Assembly: GCA_902620895.1 (NCBI GenBank)
Contig: CACNJU010000009.1
Location: forward strand, 1 to 64,000
Reading direction: 5' to 3'
Origin: an uncultured Prochlorococcus sp.
GTDB lineage: Bacteria > Cyanobacteriota > Cyanobacteriia > PCC-6307 > Cyanobiaceae
Length of the DNA stretch: 64,000 bases
Made by a program: the position numbers and the translations under genes. Position 1 is the stretch's first letter. Each line of letters begins with the position of its first letter. Under the pieces are notes generated by a model, which worked only from the letters and a program-made list of their open reading frames with translations, was not told where the DNA came from and did no database searches. Positions 30,787 to 42,529 of this stretch are shown piece by piece.

Positions 30787-31815
30787 TTAATCAAAGATAT
30801 TATTCTCTACACAGAATTTCTCTAATCCTTTATCATTTAACCAATCTTGGGGTTTTGTAAAAATTGATGTGAGAAATTCTTCTCGTGAACCTTTTTTAGC
30901 TTTATATCCATATTCCCATCTGGCTAAAGGCGGTAAGGACATTAAGATAGACTCAGTTCTGCCGTTTGTTTGTAATCCAAAGATCGTTCCTCTATCCCAA
31001 ACTAAATTGAATTCGACATATCTACCTCTTCGATAAAGCTGGAATTCTCTTTCCTTCGATGAATATGTTTGCGTAGCTCTTTTTTCAATAATCGGCAAAT
31101 ATGAAGGGAGGAATGCTTGTCCACAGTTTTCCGCTAGGGAAAATAAATTATCCCAATTTAAATTAGATTTGCCAATATTCTGGGAAGCTTTTGATGCCTC
31201 TCCATTTTGATTTTTTCCTCTATAAATACTGTTTGAACCATCTTGATAATCATAAAAAATACCTCCTATGCCTCTAGATTCATTTCTATGCTTTAAGAAG
31301 AAATATTCATCACACCATGGTTTGAAAACTTTATGTAAATCTTTATCTACTTTCTCACAAGCTTTTTTATGTTCGTTATGAAAATTCCTCACATCAGAAA
31401 GATAAGGATAAAAAGGGGTTAAGTCTGCACCTCCTCCAAACCACCAAACAGGACCTGCTTCGAAATATCGATAATTCAGATGAACTGTTGGAATATATGG
31501 ATTCTTAGGATGCAACACCATAGAAGTTCCTGTTGCAAACCATTCATGACCTTTTGCTTCGGGCCTTTGAGAGATAATAGATTGGGGTAATTCTTTTCCC
31601 TTTACTTCAGAGAAATTTACTCCTGCTTGCTCAAAAATAGAACCATCTTTCAATACTCTTGATCGTCCACCACCACCTTCGTCTCTTAGCCAGGATTCTT
31701 CTATAAATTTCCCTTTGCCATCTATATTTTCAAGTCCTGAACAAATTTTGTCTTGTAGAGTTAATAAGAGATTTTTAGTTTTTTCTCTAGAGTTTTTAGG
31801 AGGTTCTTTGAACAT
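30787..31815 (-). CDS. hemF: Oxygen-dependent coproporphyrinogen III oxidase
   Basis: 342 aa; [54 protein letters not shown]. Confidence 0.98.
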   Translation of the reverse strand: MFKEPPKNSREKTKNLLLTLQDKICSGLENIDGKGKFIEESWLRDEGGGGRSRVLKDGSIFEQAGVNFSEVKGKELPQSIISQRPEAKGHEWFATGTSMVLHPKNPYIPTVHLNYRYFEAGPVWWFGGGADLTPFYPYLSDVRNFHNEHKKACEKVDKDLHKVFKPWCDEYFFLKHRNESRGIGGIFYDYQDGSNSIYRGKNQNGEASKASQNIGKSNLNWDNLFSLAENCGQAFLPSYLPIIEKRATQTYSSKEREFQLYRRGRYVEFNLVWDRGTIFGLQTNGRTESILMSLPPLARWEYGYKAKKGSREEFLTSIFTKPQDWLNDKGLEKFCVENNIFD

Positions 31816-31971
31816 GTATTTAGTAATTCTTGTAAAAAAATTTTTTGGTTAATTATAAGTTTCCCTTTATAATTTCTCTTAGGGGGTCCTAATTGCCTAT
31901 TATTTGATAGTTCGACATAGTTCTTAATCTTTTAAACAGTCGACTACCTTGTCAAAATATTTAAAAACTTA

Positions 31972-33042
31972 ATGACCACAATAGAAGATGCGAATTTTGC
32001 TTTACAAGAAGTTCTAGATGCTGGATCACAGAAAAATGTAATTGAATTAGCTTGGATTAAAAATGTAAGAGTAACTATACCGAGAGTAATCGTAACATTA
32101 TCATTACCATCATTTGCAAATTCTCAGAGAGATAGAATTGTAAAAGAGGTTAGAAAAGTACTTCTGGATTTTGAAGATATTGATGATGTTCAAATAGAAA
32201 TAGATAATAATCCTTCCAACACAGAATCTAAAAATCAAAGTAATACGCCTGAGTTACAGAAGATTGATGGAATCCGTCATATCATAGCTGTTAGCAGTGG
32301 TAAAGGTGGAGTTGGGAAAAGTACTATTGCAGTTAATCTCGCTTGTTCACTAGCTAAATTAGGCTTAAAAACTGGTTTGCTGGATGCGGATATATATGGA
32401 CCCAATACTCCAATAATGATGGGAGTTGCTGAACAGAATCCAAAGGTTACAGAAGGTAGTGGCAGTGATCAAAGATTAATACCAATAAATAAATATGGAA
32501 TTTCTTTAGTATCAATGGGTTTCCTTATTGAAGAAGGTCAGCCAGTTATATGGAGAGGACCGATGCTTAATAGTATTATCCGTCAATTTCTTTATCAAGT
32601 TGAATGGAATAATCTTGATTTTTTGATTATTGACTTGCCTCCAGGAACAGGAGATGCTCAAATTTCCCTTTCTCAATCTGTTCCTATTTCTGGAGCTATT
32701 GTTGTAACAACTCCTCAAAAAGTATCTTTACAAGATGCAAGGCGGGGATTAGCAATGTTTAAACAACTTGGTGTACCTTTATTAGGGATTGTAGAAAATA
32801 TGTCAGTCTTTATTCCACCAGACATGCCAAATAAAAAATATGAAATTTTTGGTAAAGGTGGGGGACACACATTAGCTAAAGAAAATGATCTACCATTATT
32901 AGCCCAAATTCCTATTGAAATTCCTCTTGTTGATGAAAGTAATAAAGGAATACCAATCTCAATAAGTCAGCCAGATAAACAAAGTTCCGCTGAATTTGTT
33001 AATTTAGCGCAATTAATTAAGAATCAATTTGTTAATGGATAA
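31972..33042 (+). CDS. mrp: Mrp/NBP35-type Fe-S carrier ATPase
   Basis: 356 aa; deviant Walker A AVSSGKGGVGKSTIAVNLA, DADIYGPNTPIMMG. Confidence 0.95.
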   Translation: MTTIEDANFALQEVLDAGSQKNVIELAWIKNVRVTIPRVIVTLSLPSFANSQRDRIVKEVRKVLLDFEDIDDVQIEIDNNPSNTESKNQSNTPELQKIDGIRHIIAVSSGKGGVGKSTIAVNLACSLAKLGLKTGLLDADIYGPNTPIMMGVAEQNPKVTEGSGSDQRLIPINKYGISLVSMGFLIEEGQPVIWRGPMLNSIIRQFLYQVEWNNLDFLIIDLPPGTGDAQISLSQSVPISGAIVVTTPQKVSLQDARRGLAMFKQLGVPLLGIVENMSVFIPPDMPNKKYEIFGKGGGHTLAKENDLPLLAQIPIEIPLVDESNKGIPISISQPDKQSSAEFVNLAQLIKNQFVNG

Positions 33043-34314
33043 TTGATGTTTAGGAGAATTTCTTCATTAAATAAAAGTGTATTTTTCCCAAAAATAGACA
33101 ACTTTAAAAGAGGATTTCTGTTTTCTCCACTTCTTTTGATCCCTCTTTTTTTAGTTATTATATCTGGTTTATTAATAAAAAGTATTCAGGGAGATTTAAC
33201 TGCATCGAATTTTTCAGGTCATATTTTAACTGGTTTTTTTGGTTATTTTTTGGCATTTTTTATTTCTTATGTACCTTTAGAGAGAATTAGAAAGTATTTG
33301 ATTCCATTCTATTTTTGTACTTTATTATCACTATTTCTAATTTATTTTTTTGGAATCTCAGTTTCTGGAGCACAAAGATGGCTAAATTTGGGCATCTTTT
33401 CTTTTCAGCCTTCAGAAATTGCTAAATTAAGTACTGTATTAATTCTTGCTTTAGTACTGGATAAAAAAACTATTTTAACAATAAGAGATTTAGTATTGCC
33501 CTTATTAGTAGTTGTTATTCCTTGGTTATTAATTTTCTTTCAACCGGATTTAGGGACCTCTTTAGTTTTACTTGTTTTGACAGGTGTTATGCTCTATTGG
33601 TCGAAAATGCCCATTGAGTGGATTTTGATTTTAGTGTTTTGTATAGGTACATCTATATTATATTTAACCTTACCAACTCTTCTTATTTTTTGGATTCCAT
33701 TTATAGGATATCTTGCTTATAGATCTTCGAAAAAGAAAATTATTTTTTCTGCTCTCGCTATTTTGTTCCATTTATTAGTGGCAAAATTGACACCAATCTT
33801 ATGGCAATATGGCTTAAAAGAATATCAAAAAGATAGATTAGTTTTATTTTTAGATCCAAATAGAGATCCATTAGGTGGTGGATATCATTTGATACAGAGT
33901 CAAATTGCAATTGGTTCTGGAGGATTATTTGGGACTGGTTTGCTAAAAGGTAAACTGACTAATTTGCAATTTATTCCAGAACAACATACTGATTTTATAT
34001 TCAGTGCTTTAGGTGAAGAATTGGGTTTCGTTGGGTGCATAATAGTTTTATTTTTGTTCTTTTTTTTGATTAAAAAACTTATTAATACTGCCACAATTGC
34101 TAGGACTAACTTTGAATCTCTAATTGTTATTGGAATAGCCTCAACTTTTTTATTCCAAATAATTATTAACTTATTTATGACTATTGGATTAGGACCAGTT
34201 ACTGGAATTCCCCTTCCTTTTATGAGCTATGGTCGAACGTCATTGGTGACTAATTTTATATCTATTGGATTTGTTTTATCTATATTAAAACGTTCTAGAT
34301 CATTAAGAAGTTGA
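33043..34314 (+). CDS. rodA: RodA/FtsW/SpoVE (SEDS) family protein
   Basis: 423-aa multi-pass; SGAQRWLNLGIFSFQPSEIAKL, PEQHTDFIFSALGEELGFVG, GPVTGIPLPFMSYG. Confidence 0.93.
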   Translation: MMFRRISSLNKSVFFPKIDNFKRGFLFSPLLLIPLFLVIISGLLIKSIQGDLTASNFSGHILTGFFGYFLAFFISYVPLERIRKYLIPFYFCTLLSLFLIYFFGISVSGAQRWLNLGIFSFQPSEIAKLSTVLILALVLDKKTILTIRDLVLPLLVVVIPWLLIFFQPDLGTSLVLLVLTGVMLYWSKMPIEWILILVFCIGTSILYLTLPTLLIFWIPFIGYLAYRSSKKKIIFSALAILFHLLVAKLTPILWQYGLKEYQKDRLVLFLDPNRDPLGGGYHLIQSQIAIGSGGLFGTGLLKGKLTNLQFIPEQHTDFIFSALGEELGFVGCIIVLFLFFFLIKKLINTATIARTNFESLIVIGIASTFLFQIIINLFMTIGLGPVTGIPLPFMSYGRTSLVTNFISIGFVLSILKRSRSLRS

Positions 34315-35684
34315 TGAAATCAGATATAACTATAAAAAAAATTCAAGACCTTTTGATTAAAGGAGTTCAAACTATATATGTGGATGATCATACATCTAGA
34401 AGAATGTGGTGGGCTTCTTTAGAAGTTATTCAAAAAGAGTTCCTATCTCAGAATTATAAAAATGGGGGAATTTGGGTTGCCTCTCCTTTGCCAGCTATTA
34501 ATGATAAAAAATTTTTAAATCAACTTCATGGATGGCTTTGGTCTCCTGAGGGGTTTCCATACTTTCAAAAAGAGAATGCAGGTTTTTTACCATTCAATAA
34601 TTCAGACAAAACAAAAAAAGATTTCGATTTAGTTAGTAATTATAAAGTCTTAAGTCTTAGTCAAGTAGATGGTTATGAACCTTTTCTGATGATAATTACC
34701 CCAAATTTTCAATGTATATTATCAATTGTAGGAGAAAAAGATAAGAAAATTCTATTAATGAAGTGTGATGAAGAAAGCCTAAAACTTTCAATTGAATTAA
34801 TACATGCAAAATTAAATCAAGAAAATTATGAGGAGGGAGTAAAATTTCGTAATGCAATCAATAATTTAGGTAACCTTAATATTAATAATCAATTTGAGAA
34901 ATTATTTTGGCCAATTTTATCGGCAAAATTAGCAAATATTGAGCCAAGCCATAACATACAGAATTCTGTAAAAAACGATGAAAAAAATGTGCAAATAACT
35001 GAAGCAAAATTATTACGTGCGATATCTCACGAAGTAAGAACGCCTTTGGCAACAATAAGAACCCTTATAAGTTCTACTTTAAAAAAATATAAGATGGACG
35101 ACTCAATGAAGAGTCGTTTAATTCAAATAGATAATGAATGTAATGAACAAATTGATAGGTTTGGTTTAATCTTTAATGCAGCAGAATTAGTGAGTAATGA
35201 AGTGCCGTCATTAAGTAACTTGGCAAAAATTAATTTAGCCGAAATTTTTAAAAAGCTTTCTCCTTTATGGAATAAACAATTAAATCGACGTGGGATTTCT
35301 TTAAAGATTGACATCCCGAATCAACTTCCTCAAATTTTGAGTGATTCTGAAAAATTGGAATTAATGTTAAGTGGATTAATTGATAAAAATACTAGAGGAT
35401 TAAAAGAAGGTAGTACGTTAATTTTGGAATTAAGACCAGCTGGTCAAAAACTTAAACTTCAATTAAAAGTACAAAAATTAGAAAGTAATCAAAAAGAAAT
35501 TCTAAAAAAAGATAACGGCTCTGATATTGGTCCTGTTTTAAATTGGAATCCTCAAACAGGTAGTTTACAACTTAGTCAAAATGCTACTCAAAAGTTGTTA
35601 GCAAGTTTAGGAGGGCATGTCACACAAAGGCGTGATACTGGTTTGACAGTATTTTTTCCGATTTCAGATTCAAAAAAAGATTAG
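34311..35684 (+). CDS. Histidine-kinase-like protein with degenerate ATP-binding domain
   Basis: 457 aa; H-box AISHEVRTPLATIRTLISS; ATG overlaps the rodA stop by 4 nt. N and G1 boxes not recognisable. Confidence 0.8.
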   Translation: MMKSDITIKKIQDLLIKGVQTIYVDDHTSRRMWWASLEVIQKEFLSQNYKNGGIWVASPLPAINDKKFLNQLHGWLWSPEGFPYFQKENAGFLPFNNSDKTKKDFDLVSNYKVLSLSQVDGYEPFLMIITPNFQCILSIVGEKDKKILLMKCDEESLKLSIELIHAKLNQENYEEGVKFRNAINNLGNLNINNQFEKLFWPILSAKLANIEPSHNIQNSVKNDEKNVQITEAKLLRAISHEVRTPLATIRTLISSTLKKYKMDDSMKSRLIQIDNECNEQIDRFGLIFNAAELVSNEVPSLSNLAKINLAEIFKKLSPLWNKQLNRRGISLKIDIPNQLPQILSDSEKLELMLSGLIDKNTRGLKEGSTLILELRPAGQKLKLQLKVQKLESNQKEILKKDNGSDIGPVLNWNPQTGSLQLSQNATQKLLASLGGHVTQRRDTGLTVFFPISDSKKD

Positions 35685-35789
35685 AAATAAGTTTTCCATA
35701 TATTAAATAATGTAGAAAATTTCTTGTGAATTTTGAATTTTGCAAAATATGAATGCTAATTTCTTATTATAAATAACTTAAAATTAAGG

Positions 35790-36212
35790 ATGACTGAAAC
35801 TTTAGTTGGTCAATTTCCAAAGCATATAGGAAGTACTGGGGGTTTATTAAACTCAGCAGAAACCGAAGAAAAATATGCGATTGTATGGAAAAGTTCAAAG
35901 GAACAAGCATTTGAATTGCCCACCGGTGGAGCGGCTATTATGCATGAAGGTGATAATTTAATGTACTTTGCAAGAAAAGAGCAATGCCTTGCATTAGGTA
36001 CTCAATTAAGAGCTTTCAAACCAAGAATTGAAGATTTTAAAATCTACCGAATTTTCCCAGGTGGCGACATTGAATTTTTACATCCAAAAGATGGAGTTTT
36101 CTCTGAAAAAGTTAATGAAGGCAGAGAGAAAGTTGGTCATAATCCTAGAAGAATAGGCGAGAACCCTAATCCTGCTGGTTTGAAATTTACAACTAAGAAT
36201 ACTTTTGATTAA
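35790..36212 (+). CDS. psaD: Photosystem I subunit II PsaD
   Basis: 140 aa; [54 protein letters not shown]. Confidence 0.98.
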   Translation: MTETLVGQFPKHIGSTGGLLNSAETEEKYAIVWKSSKEQAFELPTGGAAIMHEGDNLMYFARKEQCLALGTQLRAFKPRIEDFKIYRIFPGGDIEFLHPKDGVFSEKVNEGREKVGHNPRRIGENPNPAGLKFTTKNTFD

Positions 36213-36271
36213 CTTCCTTAAAGTTGATATAACAGAAGAAAATAATTATAATTTGGGCTGACACTATTAGT

Positions 36272-37792
36272 ATGATCAGCTCACAGAAAGATAGTTTTTT
36301 TAAGGCTTACAAAGAAGGTAAAAACTTTATACCTATTTTTCAAACTTGGCCAGCAGATTTAGAGACTCCTTTATCGACTTGGTTAAAATTATCCTCAAAA
36401 GATTCTCATGGTGTTTTTCTTGAATCTGTTGAAGGTGGGGAAAGTTTAGGTAGGTGGAGTATTGTTGCTACTCAACCTCTTTGGGAGGCCGTTTGTTATG
36501 GAGAAAAAATAGTTAAAACTTGGAACAATGGCAAAACTGAAACACATAAAGGTGATCCTTTTGATATTTTGAAGAGCTGGACAAAGGAATATAAGTCAAC
36601 CACACTTGATGAATTACCATCAATTGGACAGTTATATGGCTCTTGGGGTTATGAATTAATAAATCAAATAGAACCAAGCGTTCCAATAAATGAAATTCCA
36701 GAAAACGATATCCCTTATGGTTCTTGGATGTTTTTTGATCAGTTAGTTGTTTTTGATCAAATAAAAAGATGTATTACAGCAGTTGTTTATGCAGATACAA
36801 CTTCTTCAAAGGATTCCTCGGTTGAAGATTTGTATCTAAACTCAATTTCTAAAATTGAAAAAACTAGAAATTTAATGAGAGTTCCTTTGAAAGAAAATGA
36901 GTTTTTAGACTGGAACGAAAATGAGAATTTGAATTTAGATCTAGAAAGTAATTGGAAGAAAAAAGATTTTGAAGATGCAGTTCTTGCCGCAAAAGAATAC
37001 ATAAGAAAGGGAGATATCTTCCAAATAGTTATAAGTCAGAGATTCCAGACTCAAGTCAGTAATGATCCCTTTAATTTATATAGAAGTTTGAGGATGGTTA
37101 ATCCATCTCCATACATGTCATTTTTTGATTTTGGCTCATGGTATCTGATAGGTTCAAGTCCTGAAGTAATGGTTAAAGCTGAAAAAAATAAAAATAGTCA
37201 GATTGTTGCAAGCTTAAGACCAATAGCTGGCACAAGAGCTAGAGGTATTGATAATCAACAAGACTTGGAATTAGAAAAGGATTTATTAAAAGATCCAAAA
37301 GAAGTTGCTGAGCATGTAATGCTTATTGATCTTGGGAGAAATGATCTTGGAAGAGTTTGTGAAATTGGTACTGTGAAGGTCAAGGATTTAATGGTTATCG
37401 AGAAATATTCACATGTGATGCATATAGTTAGTGAAGTAGAGGGTATTTTGAAAAAAAATGCTGATGTATGGGATTTGCTAAAAGCATCTTTTCCCGCTGG
37501 GACAGTAACTGGTGCGCCAAAGATAAGAGCTATGCAATTAATTAAAGACTTTGAAAAAGATGCTAGAGGACCATATGCTGGTGTTTATGGATCTATTGAT
37601 ATTAATGGTGCATTAAATACTGCAATTACAATAAGAACTATGATAGTTAAACCCACAAGAGATGGTAAATATGATGTTTCAGTGCAAGCTGGAGCCGGAA
37701 TTGTTGCTGATTCTTTTCCTGAAAATGAATATCAAGAGACGATAAATAAAGCAAAGGGGATACTAAAAGCATTAGCCTGTTTGGATAAATAA
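36272..37792 (+). CDS. trpE: Anthranilate synthase component I
   Basis: 506 aa; IVISQRFQTQ, SPEVMVK, RPIAGTRARG, GTVTGAPKIRAMQ. Confidence 0.96.
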   Translation: MISSQKDSFFKAYKEGKNFIPIFQTWPADLETPLSTWLKLSSKDSHGVFLESVEGGESLGRWSIVATQPLWEAVCYGEKIVKTWNNGKTETHKGDPFDILKSWTKEYKSTTLDELPSIGQLYGSWGYELINQIEPSVPINEIPENDIPYGSWMFFDQLVVFDQIKRCITAVVYADTTSSKDSSVEDLYLNSISKIEKTRNLMRVPLKENEFLDWNENENLNLDLESNWKKKDFEDAVLAAKEYIRKGDIFQIVISQRFQTQVSNDPFNLYRSLRMVNPSPYMSFFDFGSWYLIGSSPEVMVKAEKNKNSQIVASLRPIAGTRARGIDNQQDLELEKDLLKDPKEVAEHVMLIDLGRNDLGRVCEIGTVKVKDLMVIEKYSHVMHIVSEVEGILKKNADVWDLLKASFPAGTVTGAPKIRAMQLIKDFEKDARGPYAGVYGSIDINGALNTAITIRTMIVKPTRDGKYDVSVQAGAGIVADSFPENEYQETINKAKGILKALACLDK

Positions 37793-38911
37793 ATGAGTCA
37801 AAATAATCTTTATAAGGGTTTTGAGGTAGAACTTTTCACAGGTTCTTTAAATTCTCATATTGGTGTTTCGGCAGAAATTGAGAAAAAATTTCCTGATTTT
37901 GTCAAAGAGCCAGATAACAGAAACGTTGAATACATAACAACACCTGAAAAAGACTACAATTTTTTATATGAGAAATTAATAACTCCAAGAAAAAAGTTAA
38001 GAAAGTGGCTAAATACTAAAAATTTAACAATCATTCCTTCATCAACTCTTTGTTTTAAACACGATAATCAATTTCAAAGATCAGATATCGAAAATGTTTA
38101 CCATCAATTTATACAAGATAATTATGGAACCTCTATTGCAACTTCAAGTGTACATATAAACATAGGAATAGATGATATAGATAAGCTTTTTGCGGCTATT
38201 AGACTAATAAGATCTGAGGCTGCTTTATATCTATCCCTAAGTGCTAGTTCACCTTTTTTAAATAATACAATTACGGAAAATCACTCTCAGAGATGGATGC
38301 AGTTTCCTAAAACACCAAGTAAGGTGCCTTTTTTTATAAATCATAATTCTTATATCGATTGGATCGAGGAAAATATAGCTAATAAAAATATGCAAAATAT
38401 CAGGCATTTTTGGTCTTCAATAAGACCAAATGGTCCCCAAAGACCTTTAATTCTTGATCGTTTGGAATTAAGAATTTGTGATTTTGTTTATGATATTAAC
38501 TTGCTTTTAGGAATAACGGCCATGATAGAACTAAGGATTTTAAATCTTTTTGAAAATATAAATAATTTAGATCCTCTCAATGCCAGTTTTTTTTCTATTG
38601 AAAAATTATCAGAAATATGTGATCAAAATGAAACTAATGCTGCTAAAGATAGTTTGAATTCAGAATTAATTCACTGGCAAGATGGTAAAAAAGTTATTTG
38701 TAGAGAATGGATTCAAAACTTATTATCAGATTTGTCATCTACAGCAGAAAATTTTGGTATGAAGCATCTTTTGAATCCTATCTATAAAGTGCTCGAAGAA
38801 GGTAATCAATCCATGAAATGGATAAATCAATTTGAAAAAGGTCTTTCTATTCAGCAAATAATAAAAATTTCTATTGAAGATATGATTAGGAGTGAAGGCG
38901 AGAATGTTTGA
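37793..38911 (+). CDS. gshA: Glutamate--cysteine ligase (cyanobacterial type)
   Basis: 372 aa; FEVELFTG, TSSVHINIGIDD, SSIRPNGPQRPLILDRLELRICD. Confidence 0.88.
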   Translation: MSQNNLYKGFEVELFTGSLNSHIGVSAEIEKKFPDFVKEPDNRNVEYITTPEKDYNFLYEKLITPRKKLRKWLNTKNLTIIPSSTLCFKHDNQFQRSDIENVYHQFIQDNYGTSIATSSVHINIGIDDIDKLFAAIRLIRSEAALYLSLSASSPFLNNTITENHSQRWMQFPKTPSKVPFFINHNSYIDWIEENIANKNMQNIRHFWSSIRPNGPQRPLILDRLELRICDFVYDINLLLGITAMIELRILNLFENINNLDPLNASFFSIEKLSEICDQNETNAAKDSLNSELIHWQDGKKVICREWIQNLLSDLSSTAENFGMKHLLNPIYKVLEEGNQSMKWINQFEKGLSIQQIIKISIEDMIRSEGENV

Positions 38912-38964
38912 TTATTTGAATAAATATTTGATCTTAACATTTTCACTTGTGACATAATGATTAT

Positions 38965-41934
38965 ATGGAATCTTCTCGACAGATAAAAAATAATAACGTG
39001 GATCTGATAAGTAACAATGATCCACTTGATAAAAATCGTCTTTTAATAGAAGATCTATGGGAATCTGTACTCAGAGAAGAATGCCCAGATGATCAAGCAG
39101 AGAGATTGATACAACTTAAAGAATTAAGTTATTCAAAACAAATTGATGGTGATAGTTCAAAAACTTTTAAAAACGAAATAGTTGATATAGTAAATTCTAT
39201 GGATTTAGCAGAATCCATTGCAGCAGCAAGGGCTTTTTCATTGTATTTTCAACTCGTCAATATTTTGGAACAAAGAGTTGAGGAAGATAGATATATTCAA
39301 AGCTTTACTAATAAGGATGTTCAAAAATCGCCCGATAATCTTGATCCTTTTGCTCCAGCACTTGCGAGGCAAAATGCTCCAGTAACTTTTAGAGAATTAT
39401 TTTATAGGCTGAGAAAATTAAATGTACCACCAGGGAAATTAGAAGAGTTATTACAGGAAATGGATATCCGTTTAGTTTTTACTGCACATCCGACTGAGAT
39501 AGTAAGACATACGATTAGACATAAGCAAACAAGAGTAGCAAATTTGTTAAAAAAAATACAGATTGAGCAATTTCTAACAAAAGAAGAAAAAACTTCTTTG
39601 AAAAACCAATTAAAAGAAGAAGTAAGACTTTGGTGGAGAACTGATGAATTGCATCAATTTAAACCATCAGTTTTAGACGAAGTAGATTATGCCTTGCATT
39701 ATTTTCAACAAGTTTTATTTAATGCGATGCCTCAATTGAGGGGCAGGATAGCTGAAGCACTCACTGAAAACTATCCAGATGTTCAGTTGCCGTCTGAATC
39801 TTTTTGTAACTTTGGTTCTTGGGTAGGCTCAGATAGAGATGGTAATCCATCGGTCACTCCTGAGATAACATGGAGAACTGCGTGCTACCAAAGGCAGTTG
39901 ATGTTGGAGAGATATATTATTGCGACATCTAATCTTAGAGATCAATTAAGTGTCTCGATGCAATGGAGCCAAGTCAGCTCTTCTCTATTAGAGTCACTAG
40001 AAACGGACAGGGTTAAGTTCCCAGAAATTTATGAAGCTAGGGCCACAAGATATAGATCAGAACCATATAGATTGAAATTAAGTTATATTTTAGAAAAATT
40101 AAGGTTAACACAAGAAAGAAATAATTTACTAGCTGATAATGGTTGGAAATTTGACTTAGAGGGAGAAATTGATAATAAAAATCTAGATAAAGTTGAAAAT
40201 CTTTATTATAAATCAGTCAATGAATTTACTTATGATCTCGAATTAATTAAAAATAGCCTGATTAGTACAGATTTAACTTGTGAGTCTGTAAATACCCTAC
40301 TTACTCAGGTTCATATTTTTGGATTTTCTTTAGCAAGTTTAGATATTCGTCAAGAGAGTACAAGGCATAGTGACGCTATACAAGAACTTACAAATTATCT
40401 TGATTTATCTGTGCAATATGACCAAATGTCTGAGGAAAAGAAAATTAAATGGCTTATAGATGAATTAAATACAAAAAGACCCCTAATTCCATCTGATGTT
40501 AACTGGACAAAAACTACAGAAGAAACCTTTTCAGTTTTTAAAATGGTTAAGAGATTACAGCAAGAATTTGGAAGTCGCATTTGTCATTCTTATGTAATTT
40601 CAATGAGCCATAGTGCATCTGATTTGCTTGAAGTGCTCTTACTGGCGAAAGAAATGGGAATTCTTGATCAAAATTCACAAAAGTCAAAATTATTAGTTGT
40701 TCCTCTTTTTGAAACTGTAGAAGATCTTAAAAGAGCGCCAGAAGTAATGGAAAAGTTGTTTAAATTGGATTTTTACAGATCATTATTGCCAAAAGTGGGA
40801 GAATCTTTTAAACCTTTGCAAGAATTAATGCTTGGATACTCTGATAGCAATAAAGATTCTGGGTTTGTTTCTAGTAATTGGGAAATCCATAGAGCCCAAA
40901 TAGCTCTCCAAAATCTTTCAAGTAGAAATAATATATTGCTAAGACTTTTTCATGGAAGAGGTGGTTCCGTAGGGAGAGGAGGAGGACCAGCCTATCAGGC
41001 AATATTGGCCCAACCAAGCGGCACTTTAAAAGGACGAATAAAAATTACAGAACAAGGTGAAGTTTTAGCGTCTAAATATAGTCTTCCTGAACTCGCTTTG
41101 TATAATCTTGAGACTGTCACTACAGCGGTAATTCAAAATAGTTTGGTAAATAATAGACTTGATGCTACACCAGAATGGAATCAATTAATGTCTAGGTTGG
41201 CAGAAAAATCTAGGTCTCACTATAGAAAATTAGTGTATGAGAATCCTGATTTGTTAAATTTCTTCCAAGAGGTTACTCCAATAGAAGAGATAAGTAAATT
41301 ACAGATATCTAGTAGGCCTGCTAGAAGAAAAAAAGGTGCAAAAGATTTGTCAAGTTTAAGAGCTATCCCATGGGTATTTGGTTGGACACAAAGCAGATTT
41401 CTTTTGCCAAGTTGGTTTGGAGTAGGCACTGCATTATCATCTGAATTAAATTCAGATCCACAACAAATTGAATTATTAAGAGTTTTACATCAAAGATGGC
41501 CATTTTTTAGGATGCTTATATCTAAGGTGGAAATGACATTATCTAAGGTGGATTTGGAAGTTGCTAGATATTATGTTGACACTCTTGGCAGTAAGCAAAA
41601 TAAAGATTCTTTTGATGCTATTTTTGATGTAATTTCTAAAGAGTATAATCTTACAAAATCTTTAATACTCGAAATTACTGGTAAAAATAAGCTCCTAGAA
41701 TCTGATAGGGACTTAAAATCATCAGTAAGTTTGAGAAATAAGACAATCATACCTTTAGGGTTTTTGCAGGTTTCACTTTTAAGAAGACTAAGAGACCAGA
41801 CAAGACAACCTCCAATAAGCGAATTTATTGTTGATAAAGATGAATCTAGAAGAGCTTATAGTAGAAGTGAATTATTGAGGGGGGCACTTTTAACTATTAA
41901 TGGCATAGCAGCTGGCATGAGAAATACAGGTTGA
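38965..41934 (+). CDS. ppc: Phosphoenolpyruvate carboxylase
   Basis: 989 aa; [57 protein letters not shown] end. Confidence 0.99.
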   Translation: MESSRQIKNNNVDLISNNDPLDKNRLLIEDLWESVLREECPDDQAERLIQLKELSYSKQIDGDSSKTFKNEIVDIVNSMDLAESIAAARAFSLYFQLVNILEQRVEEDRYIQSFTNKDVQKSPDNLDPFAPALARQNAPVTFRELFYRLRKLNVPPGKLEELLQEMDIRLVFTAHPTEIVRHTIRHKQTRVANLLKKIQIEQFLTKEEKTSLKNQLKEEVRLWWRTDELHQFKPSVLDEVDYALHYFQQVLFNAMPQLRGRIAEALTENYPDVQLPSESFCNFGSWVGSDRDGNPSVTPEITWRTACYQRQLMLERYIIATSNLRDQLSVSMQWSQVSSSLLESLETDRVKFPEIYEARATRYRSEPYRLKLSYILEKLRLTQERNNLLADNGWKFDLEGEIDNKNLDKVENLYYKSVNEFTYDLELIKNSLISTDLTCESVNTLLTQVHIFGFSLASLDIRQESTRHSDAIQELTNYLDLSVQYDQMSEEKKIKWLIDELNTKRPLIPSDVNWTKTTEETFSVFKMVKRLQQEFGSRICHSYVISMSHSASDLLEVLLLAKEMGILDQNSQKSKLLVVPLFETVEDLKRAPEVMEKLFKLDFYRSLLPKVGESFKPLQELMLGYSDSNKDSGFVSSNWEIHRAQIALQNLSSRNNILLRLFHGRGGSVGRGGGPAYQAILAQPSGTLKGRIKITEQGEVLASKYSLPELALYNLETVTTAVIQNSLVNNRLDATPEWNQLMSRLAEKSRSHYRKLVYENPDLLNFFQEVTPIEEISKLQISSRPARRKKGAKDLSSLRAIPWVFGWTQSRFLLPSWFGVGTALSSELNSDPQQIELLRVLHQRWPFFRMLISKVEMTLSKVDLEVARYYVDTLGSKQNKDSFDAIFDVISKEYNLTKSLILEITGKNKLLESDRDLKSSVSLRNKTIIPLGFLQVSLLRRLRDQTRQPPISEFIVDKDESRRAYSRSELLRGALLTINGIAAGMRNTG

Positions 41935-41937
41935 TCA

Positions 41938-42384
41938 TTGCAATATTTTTCTAAAAAAAAACTGGTTCTTCCAAAAGGTTATTTCGTTAATTCTTCGCAA
42001 ATCCCATTTGCTAAAGAAGTTAACAAGCTTTTAGCGAATTGTGGTTGTGAGACATTTCCAATAAAACCTCTTTCTGAGGCTATTCAGAAAAGTAGTTTCT
42101 TTTTTACCATACAAAGTGAATTAAAAAATAAATTATATGGCTTTGTGAGGGTTACTTCCGACAGGGGATTGAATGCTAACTTGTGGAATTTAAGTGCTTT
42201 GCCAGGTAATAATCAGGAACTTTTTTATTCAATATTGCTTCAAGTAACTCTTGAGAAAATCAATAGAGAGATGCCTGGATGCAGTATTTCTGTGCAGGCT
42301 CCAGTATCTTCTTTTCTAAGTTTAGAGGAAAATGGATTCATATTAGATCCAAATGGAATAAGAGTTATGGGATATAAACTTTAA
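41938..42384 (+). CDS. Conserved hypothetical protein (possible acetyltransferase-like fold)
   Basis: 148-aa ORF with TTG start, 3 nt after the ppc stop. Confidence 0.65.
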   Translation: MQYFSKKKLVLPKGYFVNSSQIPFAKEVNKLLANCGCETFPIKPLSEAIQKSSFFFTIQSELKNKLYGFVRVTSDRGLNANLWNLSALPGNNQELFYSILLQVTLEKINREMPGCSISVQAPVSSFLSLEENGFILDPNGIRVMGYKL

Positions 42385-42395
42385 AAATTATGTTA

Positions 42396-42469
42396 CGAGC
42401 ATGGAGGGATTCGAACCCCCGACTCTCAGAACCGGAATCTGATGCTCTATCCAACTGAGCTACATGCCC
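42396..42469 (-). tRNA. tRNA-Arg (anticodon CCG)
   Basis: Reverse complement GGGCATGTAGCTCAGTTGGATAGAGCATCAGATTCCGGTTCTGAGAGTCGGGGGTTCGAATCCCTCCATGCTCG; loop TTCCGGT. Confidence 0.95.
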
Positions 42470-42529
42470 TTTAATTTTTCAATTTCTTTAAAGAAAATCT
42501 AAATATTTTAAACTTAGCTAATTTAATAA

